The notes beneath the pieces were generated by a model. The model was not told where the DNA came from. It was given only the letters and a program-made list of their open reading frames with translations, and made no database searches. A program made the position numbers and the translations under genes. This document shows, piece after piece, positions 15,211 through 24,933 of a DNA stretch of 33,613 bases (positions within the stretch are counted from its first letter, which is position 1; the number at the start of each line of letters is the position of its first letter). Origin of the DNA: CAYUNN01 sp964607015 (lineage in GTDB: Bacteria > Patescibacteriota > Minisyncoccia > Minisyncoccales > JAGGXC01). The DNA is taken from contig CAZSHN010000008.1 of NCBI GenBank assembly GCA_964607015.1, positions 1 through 33,613 on the forward strand. The letters are read 5' to 3'.

Positions 15211-18200
15211 CTATTTCTGCTCCTCTTTCTTAAATCCTGTCCCCGCTGGTATTAGTTTACCAATGATTACGTTTTCTTTCAATCCCCAAAGATGATCTTC
15301 TTTTCCCTCAACAGCTGCCCCAATAAGCACTCTTGATGTTTCTTGGAATGAAGCAGCGGACAAGAAGCTCTTAGTAGTTAAAGCTACCTTTGATATTCCT
15401 AAAAGGAGATCTTTTACTGTAGCAGGTTCTTTTTTATCCTTCACAAGCTTTTTATTCTCTTCATCGAGCTCTGCTTTTTCAACTACTTCTCCTGGAATAA
15501 AACCAGAATCTCCAGGTTCTTTGATTCTAACACGAGAGAACATTTGTTTAGAGATAGCTTCAATGTGTTTGTCGTGAATATCTACGCCCTGAGAAGAATA
15601 TATTTTTTGAACCTGATTAACAATATAACGGAAAGTTGATTCTTTTCCTGCTAGCTTGTAAAGTTTCTTTAAATTAAGACTACCTTCACAAAGTTGAGAC
15701 CCTTTTTGAACCTTCTGTCCTTTCTTAACCCAGACAGTTGCTCCAACAGGTAATTTATGTTCAACTTCTTTTTTCTTTCCTTTAGCAGTAGGCGCAATCA
15801 TAACTATTCTTTTCTCTTCGTCTATTTTAGTAACTTTTCCTTCCACCTTACTCATAACAGCCTGTCCTCCTGGAGTTCTAACTTCAAATATTTCTTCTAC
15901 TCTAGGTAGACCTTGAGTAATATCACCTCTGCCAGCCTCTGCCACACCACCAGTATGGAAAGTTCTTAAAGTAAGCTGAGTACCTGGTTCACCAATTGCT
16001 TGAGCGGCAACTATTCCAACTGCTTCTCCAAATTCAACCATCCTGTTCTTTCCCATGTCCCAACCATAACATTGTCGACAAACTCCTTTTCGAGATTTAC
16101 AACTCAAAGGAGAACGCACCTTCACTTCTTTTATTTCTTCGTCATTAACAATCTTTTCTGCTTTTTCAAAGTCAATTACTTCTCCTTTTTTAACTATTGT
16201 CTTTCCTTCAATAGTTACGTTTTCTAAGCAAACTCTACCAATTATCTTAAAGGTAAAGTCTTGTTCGATTTCTTCAGAGTCTTTCTTTCGAACAACAATT
16301 CCTTCGCTGTCACCACAGTCTTCTTCTGTTATTAAAACATCATGGGAAACATCAACTAATCTTCTGGTTAAATAACCAGCCTTAGCTGTTCTTAATGCGG
16401 TATCAGCCGTACCTTTTCTTGCTCCGTGAGTAGAAATAAAGTACTCCAAAACATTAAATCCTTCAGCATAAGAGCTTTTTACAGGAAGTTTCATTACCTC
16501 TCCCATTGGATTAGTTACTAATCCCTTCATTCCTGCCATCTGAACTGGCTGAGTCCAAGAACCACGAGCACCAGAATCTACCAAGGTAAAGACAGGGCCA
16601 TCTTTAGGAAGAGTGTTTGAAAGTTCGTCGATAATCTTGCTTTTTGCTTCGTGCCAAACCTCAACAATTTCACTATCTCTTTCTTTTCTGGATAAGAGTC
16701 CTTTTTTGAAATTTGCTTTTATCTTGTCTACTCTTTCTTCTGAATTTTTAATTATTTCTGCTTTCTTTTTCGGAACAACCAAATCATCCATTCCCCAGGT
16801 AATTCCAGATTCTGTAGAGAAACGAAAGCCAACTTCTTTAACCCTGTCTAGTGTCTTCTCAACTATTGGCTTATAACCATGCTCTGCTTTATTCTGCTCA
16901 ATAATTTCTCCTACTATTTTCTTAAGATTCTTTACTCTTATCCTTTCATTTTTAAAAGGATAATCTTCAGGTAAAGCCTCGTTGAAAATAATTCTTCCAA
17001 CTGTTGTTTCAATAAATTCATCTTTAATCTTAATCTTCATTTTTGCCTGAAGATCAATATGCTCCAGCTCATGAGCCATAATTGCTTCCTCTCTGCAAGA
17101 GAATACTTTTCCTTCTCCTTTTGCTCCTTCTTTTATTCCTGTTAACCAGTAACAACCTAAAACTATATCTTTACTTAAAGAGATTACAGGAGTTCCGGTG
17201 GCAGGCTTTAACAAATTAACAGAGGAAAGCATTCTTTCTCTTGCTTCTTTCTGAGCTTCTTCTAGTAAAGGAACGAAAACTGCCATCTGGTCACCATCAA
17301 AGTCAGCGTTAAATGCCTGACAAACCATTGGATGCAATCTTATTGCCTCTCCTTCAATTAATATTGGCTTGAATGCTTGAATACCAAGCCTATGCAAGGT
17401 AGGAGCTCGGTTAAGTAATACTAATTTATCTTTAACAACATCTTCTAAAATAGCCCAAACTTCAGGACCCTCTTCTTCTATTAATCGAGATGCTCCTCTA
17501 ACATTATAAGCTAATTCTTGTTCTAGTATTTTATTTATAACGAAAGGCTTAAATAGCTCCAATGCCATCTTCTTAGGAATTCCTACTTGAGACAAATCAA
17601 GATTAGGACCAACAACGATAACTGATCTTCCAGAATAATCAACTCTCTTCCCTAAAAGATTCCTTCTAAACCTTCCTTGTTTTCCCTTAAGCATGTCTGC
17701 CAAAGATTTTAACTGTCTCTTTCCACCAGTACTAGCTCTGGTTGTCTGAGTTTTTCTCATTCCATTATCAACCAAAGCATCTACTGCCTCCTGAAGCATT
17801 CTCTTTTCATTTCTGACAATTACTTCTGGAGCGTTAATTTCTAATAAATACTTTAAACGATTGTTTCTATTTATAACTCTTCTATAGAGATCATTAAGAT
17901 CAGAAGCAGCAAATCTTCCTCCGTCCAATTGAACCATAGGTCTTAATCCTGGAGGAAGAACCGGAACCACTTCAAGAAACATCCATTCTGGTCTAATTCC
18001 TTCTTCTTTCATTTTTTCTAAAAGATTCCTTCTTCTTAAAAGCTTTTTGCGATTAACCTTAGCTTTGCTTTCTAATACTTTTTTAATCTCTTTTATTTCT
18101 TTCTTTAAGTCTAGTTTTTCAAATATTTCTTTTAAAGCCTCTGATCCGGTTTCGGCATCAAAAACCTCTCCGTACTTCAAAGAAAGATTCTGATAATCAA

Positions 18201-18810
18201 TTTCTGATATTATTTTTAAAGGCTCCAGAGCAAGAACTTCTCTCCTTGCTTCGGTTTTTGCCTTACTTAATTCTTTTAATATCTTATTTAATTTATTTTT
18301 ATTCTTGCTTCCTTCTTGCTCTTTTCTAGCTGCCTTAACTTTTAAATCATGTTCTTTATCAATCTCTTCAAGAACTTTTTCACGAGCCGCCTCATCGACA
18401 TTTGTAATAACGTAAGAAGAGAAGTAAACAACCCTCTCTAATTTTTGCATTGAAACGTCTAAAACTTGGCCCATTGTTGATGGAATTCCTTTTAAAAACC
18501 AGATATGAGAACAAGGAGCAGCTAGTTTAATATGTCCCATCCTTTCTCTTCGAACCTGAGAACGAGTTACCTCAACCCCACAACGATCACAAACTATTCC
18601 TTTAAATCTAATTCCCTTATACTTACCACAGTAACATTTATAATCTTTAGTCGGGCCAAAGATCTTCTCACAGAAAAGACCATCCTTCTCTGCTTTCTGA
18701 GTTCTGTAGTTAATAGTCTCCGGCTCAATAACTTCTCCGTAAGACCAAGAAAGAATTTCTTCTGGGGAAGCTAATTTAATTTTTACGGATTTTAAATCAG
18801 TAACTTTCAT
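15211..18810 (-). CDS. rpoC: RNA polymerase subunit beta'
   Basis: 1199 residues, compact, as in bacteria lacking the large lineage-specific insertions. It carries the N-terminal zinc ribbon CYCGKYKG...CDRCGVEV (about residues 58-80) and the active-site Mg loop NADFDGDQM near residue 505. The trigger-loop region includes GARGSWTQPVQMAGMKGLV. The second zinc site reads CKSRKGVCRQCYGWD, followed by GEPGTQLTLRTFHTGG. All core regions are present. It starts 18 nt after rpoB, ends in TAG, and has no Shine-Dalgarno sequence. A hairpin between it and ftsK probably ends the rpoBC message. Confidence 0.98.
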   Translation of the reverse strand: MKVTDLKSVKIKLASPEEILSWSYGEVIEPETINYRTQKAEKDGLFCEKIFGPTKDYKCYCGKYKGIRFKGIVCDRCGVEVTRSQVRRERMGHIKLAAPCSHIWFLKGIPSTMGQVLDVSMQKLERVVYFSSYVITNVDEAAREKVLEEIDKEHDLKVKAARKEQEGSKNKNKLNKILKELSKAKTEARREVLALEPLKIISEIDYQNLSLKYGEVFDAETGSEALKEIFEKLDLKKEIKEIKKVLESKAKVNRKKLLRRRNLLEKMKEEGIRPEWMFLEVVPVLPPGLRPMVQLDGGRFAASDLNDLYRRVINRNNRLKYLLEINAPEVIVRNEKRMLQEAVDALVDNGMRKTQTTRASTGGKRQLKSLADMLKGKQGRFRRNLLGKRVDYSGRSVIVVGPNLDLSQVGIPKKMALELFKPFVINKILEQELAYNVRGASRLIEEEGPEVWAILEDVVKDKLVLLNRAPTLHRLGIQAFKPILIEGEAIRLHPMVCQAFNADFDGDQMAVFVPLLEEAQKEARERMLSSVNLLKPATGTPVISLSKDIVLGCYWLTGIKEGAKGEGKVFSCREEAIMAHELEHIDLQAKMKIKIKDEFIETTVGRIIFNEALPEDYPFKNERIRVKNLKKIVGEIIEQNKAEHGYKPIVEKTLDRVKEVGFRFSTESGITWGMDDLVVPKKKAEIIKNSEERVDKIKANFKKGLLSRKERDSEIVEVWHEAKSKIIDELSNTLPKDGPVFTLVDSGARGSWTQPVQMAGMKGLVTNPMGEVMKLPVKSSYAEGFNVLEYFISTHGARKGTADTALRTAKAGYLTRRLVDVSHDVLITEEDCGDSEGIVVRKKDSEEIEQDFTFKIIGRVCLENVTIEGKTIVKKGEVIDFEKAEKIVNDEEIKEVKVRSPLSCKSRKGVCRQCYGWDMGKNRMVEFGEAVGIVAAQAIGEPGTQLTLRTFHTGGVAEAGRGDITQGLPRVEEIFEVRTPGGQAVMSKVEGKVTKIDEEKRIVMIAPTAKGKKKEVEHKLPVGATVWVKKGQKVQKGSQLCEGSLNLKKLYKLAGKESTFRYIVNQVQKIYSSQGVDIHDKHIEAISKQMFSRVRIKEPGDSGFIPGEVVEKAELDEENKKLVKDKKEPATVKDLLLGISKVALTTKSFLSAASFQETSRVLIGAAVEGKEDHLWGLKENVIIGKLIPAGTGFKKEEQK

Positions 18811-18828
18811 AATTTTAGAAAAATTACT

Positions 18829-21800
18829 TTATTTTTTCTTTTTACCTTTTGGATTAATAATCAAAGACAAGCCCAGGGACTTCATCTCGTTAAGCAAAAG
18901 GTTAAATGAAGCTGGAAGGTTAGGAGTAGAAATTTCCTCTCCTTTTAAAATAGCTTCATAAGTAGCAGCTCTTCCAGGAACATCATCTGACTTTATAGTA
19001 AGCATTTCCTGAAGAGAGTGAGCTGCTCCATGTCCTTCTAAAGCCCAGACTTCCATTTCACCAAATCTCTGCCCACCAAACTGAGCCTTTCCTCCAAGTG
19101 GTTGTTGGGTAATCAAGGAATAAGGACCAATTGCTCTCATATGAACTTTATCCTCGACCATGTGTATCAATTTCATCATGTAGATAATTCCAACGGTAAT
19201 CTTCTGAGGGTATGGCTTTCCTGTTTGACCGTCATACAAATCAATTTTTCCATCTTCCGGTAATCCTGCTTCTTTTAACTCTTTTTTAATATCTTCTTTA
19301 TTAGCTCCTGTTAAAGCTGGAGTAATAGCACGATAACCTAATTTGTCAGCAGCAAGCCCTAAATGAGTTTCTAAAATCTGGCCAATGTTCATACGGGAAA
19401 CAACACTTAAAGGACTTAAAATAATGTCTACTGGGGTTCCGTCTTCCAAGAAAGGCATTTCTTCTGCTGGAAGAATTTTGGATATAATTCCTTTATTTCC
19501 ATGACGACCTGCTAATTTATCACCAGCCTGAACTTTTCTTAACTGAGCTACCTCAACTTTAATTCTTTTAATAACACCGGGATCTAAATCTGACTCTTCT
19601 CTTTCGAAAACCTTTACTCTGACCACTCTTCCTTTTTTCCCGTGCTCCATTCTTAAAGAAGTATCTTTTACTTCTTTTGCCTTCTCTCCAAAAATAGCTC
19701 CTAGTAATCTTTCTTCTGCAGTAAGACTTTCTTTTCCTTTCGGAGAAATTTTACCTACTAAAATATCATTAGGACCAACCTCTGCACCTACTCTAATAAT
19801 TCCTTCTTCGTCTAAATCTTTTAATTTGTCTTCTCCAACATTAGGAATATCATAGGTAGTAATTTCTGGTCCTAGTTTTGTTTCTCTTACGTCACAGGTA
19901 AAGTCTTCTATGTGAATAGAAGTATAGAGGTCGTCTTTCACTAATCTATCTGAGATGACGATAGCATCCTCAAAACTTTCACCCTTAAAGGGCATAAAAG
20001 CAACTAAGAGGTTTTGGCCTAAAGCCAATCTTCCTCTGTCTATTGATCCTCCATCAGCCAATAAATCACCTTTCTTTACTTTCTGTCCTTTCTTCACTCT
20101 TACCTTTTGATGGAAACAAGTGTACTGGTTAGTTCTAATAAATCTCCTTAATTCGTATTCTTTAGTTTTCCCTTTAGAGCTTTTAACCTTAACGTGTTTT
20201 CCATCAACCTCTTCAACGGTTCCTGCTTCTTCAGCAACAATTACTTGTCCTGAATCAACAGCTACTTTTTGCTCAAGCCCAGTCATCACTACCGGCATTT
20301 CCGGACTGATCAAAGGAACTGATTGTCTCTGCATGTTAGAACCCATCAATGCTCTGTTAGCATCATCATTCTGCAAAAACGGAATCAAAGAAGTGGCTAT
20401 AGAAATAAATTGTTCTGGAGAAACATCAATGAAGTCAATTTTTTCTCTTCTCACCTCTTTTGGCTCTCCTCTGTTTCTTGCTTCAACTTTCTCGTCAACT
20501 ATACTTCCTTTCTCGTCTAATTCAACTCCCCCATGAGCAATATTATATTTTTCTTCTTCAAACGCTAAAAGATACTCTATCTCTGAAGTTACTTTCCCAT
20601 TCTTGACTTTACAATAAGGAGTTTCAATAAATCCAAATTCATTAATCTTAGAGTAAGCAGACAGGTGATTAACTAATCCAATGTTAGGACCTTCTGGTGT
20701 TTGAATCGGGCAAAGTCTTCCATAGTGAGAAGGCTGAACATCTCTTACTTCAAATCCAGCTCTCTCTCTTGTTAATCCCCCAGGACCAGTAGCAGAAAGT
20801 CTTCTTTTGTGCTCAAGCTCAGCTAAAGGATTTTCATTATCCATGAATTGAGAGAACTGAGAAGAACTAAAAAATTGTTTTACCACTCCCATAAAAGGTC
20901 GTGGATTTATTAATTGAATAGGTTTCACTGTTGCTGTATCAGCGGTAGACATCTTATTCTTAATAATCCTTTCCATTCTCATTAAACCTACTCTTAATCT
21001 GTTATTTAAAAACTCTCCAAGAGTTCTTACTCTTCTGTTTCCTAAGTGATCAATCTGATCAGGTTCCGCCTTAGGATCATTATTCAGTCTGATTATTTCT
21101 CTAATAACAAATACAACATCGTCTAATTTTAAAACACGATCATTTTTAGTAATTTTGTCATTCTTTTTATCTTTCAATTCTTCTAATCTGCGTCTCATCT
21201 TCCATCTTCCAACTTTAGAAAGATCGTATCTTTCAAAATTAAAAAACATATTATCCAGCAATTCTTTGGCTGTATCAGGACTAGCCATATCTCCTGGTCT
21301 AATATGCTTATAAACTTCAACCATGGCTTCTGCTTGGTCTTTGGTAGGATCCTGAGCCATAGTCTTTTCAATAAATTTTACTTCTCCCTTGTCAACTTCT
21401 TTAAACAACTCTTTAATTTCTTTATCAGTTTTTACTCCAAACGCTTTTAAAAGAGTAGTAATAGGAAGCTTTCTTTTTCTGTCTACTTTTACAGAAATCA
21501 CCCCAGCAGAACTAGTACTGAACTCAAGCCAACTTCCTCTGTTTGGAATTATTTTTGCTCCAAAAAGTTCTTCTCCTTTAGAGTTAGTAGTAGAAGTAAA
21601 GAACGCTCCTGGAGAACGAATTAATTGAGAGATTACTATTCTCTCTACTCCATTAATAATAAAAGTCCCTCTTTCGGTCAAAACAGGGAAATCTGTCAAG
21701 AAAACTTCTTGTTCTTTTGTCTCTTTTGTTTTTAAATTAACTAACTTTACCTTTACTCTTAAAGGTACTTCATAAGAAGCATTGTTCTTTTTTGCTTCAA

Positions 21801-22017
21801 GGTCTGACTTATACTTAGACTTCTCAAACCTAAAGTCTTCGAACCAAAGCTCTAATTTCTTCCCAGTATGATCTCTGATAGGAGAAACTTCAGAGAAGAG
21901 CTCTTTTAGCTCTTCATTAATAAACGATTCCCAGCTATCTTTTTGAACGCTGAGCAAGTATGGGATAGGAAGCCTTTCATCGGATTTTGAGAAATCCTTA
22001 GTTTTTATTGTCTCCAT
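18829..22017 (-). CDS. rpoB: RNA polymerase subunit beta
   Basis: 1062 residues from ATG 22015-22017 (METIKTKDFSKSDERLPIP). An upstream in-frame ATG at 22068 is less likely because it would lie upstream of the TATAAT box. Core sequence includes LSATGPGGLTRERAGF, GRLCPIQTPEGPNIGLVNHL, GRHGNKGIISKI, LSPLSVVSRMNIGQ and QPLGGKAQFGGQRFGEMEVW. In the rifampicin-pocket segment the sequence is SSQFSQFMDNENP and RRLSATG, so Phe and Thr replace the usual Leu at two pocket positions. rpoB here is not preceded by rplJL as in many bacteria but by the surface-protein block. Confidence 0.98.
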   Translation of the reverse strand: METIKTKDFSKSDERLPIPYLLSVQKDSWESFINEELKELFSEVSPIRDHTGKKLELWFEDFRFEKSKYKSDLEAKKNNASYEVPLRVKVKLVNLKTKETKEQEVFLTDFPVLTERGTFIINGVERIVISQLIRSPGAFFTSTTNSKGEELFGAKIIPNRGSWLEFSTSSAGVISVKVDRKRKLPITTLLKAFGVKTDKEIKELFKEVDKGEVKFIEKTMAQDPTKDQAEAMVEVYKHIRPGDMASPDTAKELLDNMFFNFERYDLSKVGRWKMRRRLEELKDKKNDKITKNDRVLKLDDVVFVIREIIRLNNDPKAEPDQIDHLGNRRVRTLGEFLNNRLRVGLMRMERIIKNKMSTADTATVKPIQLINPRPFMGVVKQFFSSSQFSQFMDNENPLAELEHKRRLSATGPGGLTRERAGFEVRDVQPSHYGRLCPIQTPEGPNIGLVNHLSAYSKINEFGFIETPYCKVKNGKVTSEIEYLLAFEEEKYNIAHGGVELDEKGSIVDEKVEARNRGEPKEVRREKIDFIDVSPEQFISIATSLIPFLQNDDANRALMGSNMQRQSVPLISPEMPVVMTGLEQKVAVDSGQVIVAEEAGTVEEVDGKHVKVKSSKGKTKEYELRRFIRTNQYTCFHQKVRVKKGQKVKKGDLLADGGSIDRGRLALGQNLLVAFMPFKGESFEDAIVISDRLVKDDLYTSIHIEDFTCDVRETKLGPEITTYDIPNVGEDKLKDLDEEGIIRVGAEVGPNDILVGKISPKGKESLTAEERLLGAIFGEKAKEVKDTSLRMEHGKKGRVVRVKVFEREESDLDPGVIKRIKVEVAQLRKVQAGDKLAGRHGNKGIISKILPAEEMPFLEDGTPVDIILSPLSVVSRMNIGQILETHLGLAADKLGYRAITPALTGANKEDIKKELKEAGLPEDGKIDLYDGQTGKPYPQKITVGIIYMMKLIHMVEDKVHMRAIGPYSLITQQPLGGKAQFGGQRFGEMEVWALEGHGAAHSLQEMLTIKSDDVPGRAATYEAILKGEEISTPNLPASFNLLLNEMKSLGLSLIINPKGKKKK

Positions 22018-22050
22018 GCTAATTAAGTTTATTAAATCGAGAGAAGGGTT

Positions 22051-22056
22051 ATTATA
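22051..22056 (-). promoter_or_regulatory. -10 box of rpoB-rpoC
   Basis: A perfect TATAAT on the minus strand, 33 nt before the rpoB ATG, just after a terminator-like hairpin. The hexamer at the -35 position is poor, so the call rests on the -10 box and position. Confidence 0.45.
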
Positions 22057-22059
22057 GCT

Positions 22060-22101
22060 CACAAACAAAACACCCTAATCTCTTGTTTTGTTATTTAGGG
22101 T
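22060..22101 (-). terminator. Terminator-like hairpin between the FN3 protein gene and rpoB
   Basis: On the minus strand ACCCTAA (22095-22101) pairs with TTAGGGT (22072-22078), followed by GTTTTGTTTGTG. A second perfect pairing, AACAAAAC (22085-22092) with GTTTTGTT (22064-22071), would consume the T-rich tail and compete with the first. The loop is long (16 nt), so it may be a weak or switchable terminator. Confidence 0.5.
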
Positions 22102-22173
22102 AAGACTTTCTCTGTGTTTTAATAAAGAGGATCCAAAATAGAAAATTCCAAATTAAAAATTAAACCTCCAATA

Positions 22174-23808
22174 TTAACTAATATTATCTCTTTTTAAATA
22201 TTTGTCAACCCCCTCCTTTCTTTTCTTTTCATCTTCTTTTTCTTTCTTCCTTTTCAAAAGAATGTATATAACAATGATAACAATAATCAGTATTAAAGCA
22301 AGTAATATCCACGAGAAATGCTTTTTGTACCAAGGAGCTTCGGGAATAATTTCTGAAGGAGGTTTCTCAACCCCAATCACTTCTAAAAAACCAGTTATTT
22401 TCTTAAAAACCTTATTCCTGTAATCAAAGATAGTAATAGTTAAATCATATCTCCCAGGTTCTTCTGGAGCAAGAAAGTCTGCCTCATATTTTGTCTTTTC
22501 AGGGTTAATCCTTAAAAGAAAAGAGAACGATTCTTCTCCTTTTTTCAAGGTAACCATAATAGTTTTAAGAACTTCAGGCACCTTATCATAATCAAGTGAA
22601 ACCTTCAACAATTCCTGGCTATCTACTGTAATTTTTCCATCTTCTCCGATAGTTATTTCTCCATCTTTATTCCAAAAATCAAAATCCTGAAGAGTTAAAT
22701 ACTGAATTTCTGGTGGAACTTCTTCTGGTGGAACTTCTTCTGGTGGAACTTCTTCTGGTGGAGCAATTCTTCTTGGAGTTGCTGAAACTATTGCTCCTGA
22801 AGAATAATTTCCTGCTTTGTCATAAGAAAAAGCAGTATAGTAATATTTCGTTCCATTTTCTAAACCAACAGCTGTAAATGATTTCCCTCCTCCACTATAA
22901 GTTATCATTCCTTCCTGAGGCGAAGACGAGAAAAATAAAGTAGATCCCATAATTTCTACTTTCGCAAAATCCTCATCTGAAGGATTCTGCCAGATTAAAA
23001 GAATCTGTTGATCTCCAGGAATTGCCACAAATTCAGAAACATTGGCTGGAGGAGTGGTATCTACGATTATAGAAGCAGAGATTACTTCTGTAACAGACCC
23101 TTCTTCGTTTCTAAACTTTGCGTAAACAGTTCTTCTTCCTTCTCCTTCAATTAAATCCCACTTTTTTGTTTCTTTGTAATTCTCCCAGTAACCCCCAGAA
23201 AAATCAGGATTATTACTTACTGCTACTTGATAAGCATCTTCTGCCCAAAGGCTTAAAACAACTTCTGAAGAGTTAGTATATTCATTGCCATTATTAATAA
23301 TCAAAGAGTCTTCATTGATCTCAGGAGGAGGCGGAATAAAAGCTGGCCCACCTGTATCTTCTTCCTCTTCTTCTTCCGCTGGCGCCGCTTCAGTAGTAGC
23401 AGTCGCAGGATCACTTTTATTTGTCTCAATTCCGTAACTATCAACTGCAGAAACATTATAGGTATAGGTGGTTAAAGCACTCAGTCCCGTATCAGAATAA
23501 GAAACAGCGGAAGTAGTTCCTACCGAAGAATCATCTCGATATATCTTATAATACCCAACCGTTCCCGAAGGAGCAGTCCAACTTAAATCTATCCTTGTGT
23601 GACTTATAGTTGTTGCTGTTAAATCAGAAGGAGGAAAAATAGAAACAGTAGTTACCGAAGGAGTAATAGTTAAAGCAGAAACTTCTTTTGTAAAAAGAAA
23701 CAATTGAGGAAAATTAAAAAAAGAGAGAAAGATAATAACAACCATTCCTCTCTTCAAAAGAGTTTTAAAGTTAGTTTTATTTATTACAAAGTTTTTTTTA
23801 GCATTCAC
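22174..23808 (-). CDS. Exported FN3/Ig-like protein with C-terminal membrane anchor
   Basis: 544 residues. An N-terminal signal region (hydrophobic about 21-45) precedes a fibronectin type III domain (about 58-142: PPSDLTATTISHTRIDLSWT...). An acidic Pro-rich linker, an Ig-like region, and a second FN3 domain (about 253-345: PPANVSEFVAIPGDQQILLIWQ) come next. A PPEEV triple repeat and another beta-rich domain are followed by a single helix near 495-518 and a Lys/Glu-rich cytoplasmic tail. FN3 domains usually mediate protein or sugar contacts, but the ligand is unknown. It starts 26 nt after the gene at 23835-24872 and is last of the surface block. Confidence 0.85.
   Translation of the reverse strand: MNAKKNFVINKTNFKTLLKRGMVVIIFLSFFNFPQLFLFTKEVSALTITPSVTTVSIFPPSDLTATTISHTRIDLSWTAPSGTVGYYKIYRDDSSVGTTSAVSYSDTGLSALTTYTYNVSAVDSYGIETNKSDPATATTEAAPAEEEEEEDTGGPAFIPPPPEINEDSLIINNGNEYTNSSEVVLSLWAEDAYQVAVSNNPDFSGGYWENYKETKKWDLIEGEGRRTVYAKFRNEEGSVTEVISASIIVDTTPPANVSEFVAIPGDQQILLIWQNPSDEDFAKVEIMGSTLFFSSSPQEGMITYSGGGKSFTAVGLENGTKYYYTAFSYDKAGNYSSGAIVSATPRRIAPPEEVPPEEVPPEEVPPEIQYLTLQDFDFWNKDGEITIGEDGKITVDSQELLKVSLDYDKVPEVLKTIMVTLKKGEESFSFLLRINPEKTKYEADFLAPEEPGRYDLTITIFDYRNKVFKKITGFLEVIGVEKPPSEIIPEAPWYKKHFSWILLALILIIVIIVIYILLKRKKEKEDEKKRKEGVDKYLKRDNIS
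22708..22762 (-). repeat. Tandem 15-bp repeat coding for PPEEV
   Basis: The plus-strand unit TTCTGGTGGAACTTC occurs three times plus part of a fourth, in frame, with no differences seen between full copies. It encodes PPEEV repeats in the linker between the second FN3 domain and the C-terminal beta domain. Copy number could vary without frameshift. Confidence 0.9.
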
Positions 23809-23834
23809 GTTTTAGCTATTAAAAAGAATCCTGA

Positions 23835-24872
23835 TTATTCTTCTGAAGATCTTTTATCTATCTTTATTCTTCTCTTCTTGTTTCCTTTTTTAACTTTTTC
23901 TTCTTTTTGAGTTTCTTTGTCAAAAGGAAACAATTCATCATCATTTTCGTCATCTTCTTCTTGAAAGTCAAAACTATTTCTTTTCTTTTTAACAACTACC
24001 AAAATAATTATTATTAAAATCAATGCCAGCCCTATTCCTCCTATTAAATAAGGATCAAAGAAAGCAAGAAGACCTTCGTCTCCCTTACCTGCTCCTGCTA
24101 ATTCTTCTGTTGGTTTTTTCTCAACTATTTGAAAATAAACTTTATTAATGCCAAGTGCTTCACCGTCTTTATAAACTACAACGTCTGCCCAATATTCTCC
24201 CGGTTCTAAATCAACTTGTGCCTCTCCTTCAACTTGACTTGTTTCGAAAGCTTCAACCCAGGTTGTCTCTTCAATGTTAACTGACTTTAATAGTTTCTTA
24301 TGAGAAAGATCATAAATATCTAAATGAACTCTAGAAGGTCTCGTTTTAAGATTTCCTTGATTTTCTATTTTTACTAAAACAGTTAAAGGCGACCCCAGCT
24401 CGGAATCAGGAATGCTTACTCCTTTTACTTCAAATTCTGAATAACCCTCATCGCTTACTTTCAGTCCAACGTCTATCCTACCTGCTAAAACAGTAGAAAC
24501 TTGGCCTGGACTATCACCGATTGGGATTGCTCTTACTCTAATATATCCTTGATAATTTCCAAAATCTGCATCCTCAGGGACATCGATAATAACTTTCATT
24601 GGAAACTGCTGAATTCCTTTTGGTAAAGGAAAGTCCATCCCTTTTTCAATAGTAATCCAATCCTCTATCTCGGGAGCATCAATAGTAACTTCCGCCCTCA
24701 TGTCTTCATTAGGCTCTCCTCTTATTAGATAAATAGTTTTTTCAAAACTGGAACCAGGAACTAAGTGACTATTACTAATATCAGGAGGAGAAATACCAAA
24801 ACCTGCTTTAGCTACAGAAGTAATTCCAATCAAGCCAAAAACAAGAAGAAATAACAATAATCTCCTTTTCAT
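23835..24872 (-). CDS. Exported Ig-like protein with C-terminal membrane anchor and basic tail
   Basis: 345 residues from ATG 24870-24872, chosen because AGGGG lies 7 nt upstream and the product then begins with a normal signal peptide (MKRRLLLFLLVFGLIG...AKA). An in-frame ATG 39 nt upstream is also possible. The mature protein opens FGISPPDISNSHLVPGSSFE, an 'ISPP...PG' start reminiscent of DUF916-type Ig-like domains, and continues with beta-rich sequence (VGLKVSDEGYSEFEVKGV, VKIENQGNLKTRPSRVHLDI). Near the C-terminus is one membrane helix (GGIGLALILIIIILVVV), then acidic and finally very basic sequence. Function is unknown; the anchored outward-facing beta domains suggest a cell-surface scaffold working with its neighbours. 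Confidence 0.85.
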   Translation of the reverse strand: MKRRLLLFLLVFGLIGITSVAKAGFGISPPDISNSHLVPGSSFEKTIYLIRGEPNEDMRAEVTIDAPEIEDWITIEKGMDFPLPKGIQQFPMKVIIDVPEDADFGNYQGYIRVRAIPIGDSPGQVSTVLAGRIDVGLKVSDEGYSEFEVKGVSIPDSELGSPLTVLVKIENQGNLKTRPSRVHLDIYDLSHKKLLKSVNIEETTWVEAFETSQVEGEAQVDLEPGEYWADVVVYKDGEALGINKVYFQIVEKKPTEELAGAGKGDEGLLAFFDPYLIGGIGLALILIIIILVVVKKKRNSFDFQEEDDENDDELFPFDKETQKEEKVKKGNKKRRIKIDKRSSEE

Positions 24873-24933
24873 TCCTATTCCCCTAAAGATATTTTTATTT
24901 TTGAAAAACATTATTAATTAAAACTTATCAAAA

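Noticed and set aside
22018..22068. Longer RpoB start at 22068 adding 17 residues
   Set aside because: It would begin upstream of the TATAAT box at 22051-22056, and the extra residues do not resemble RpoB N-termini.
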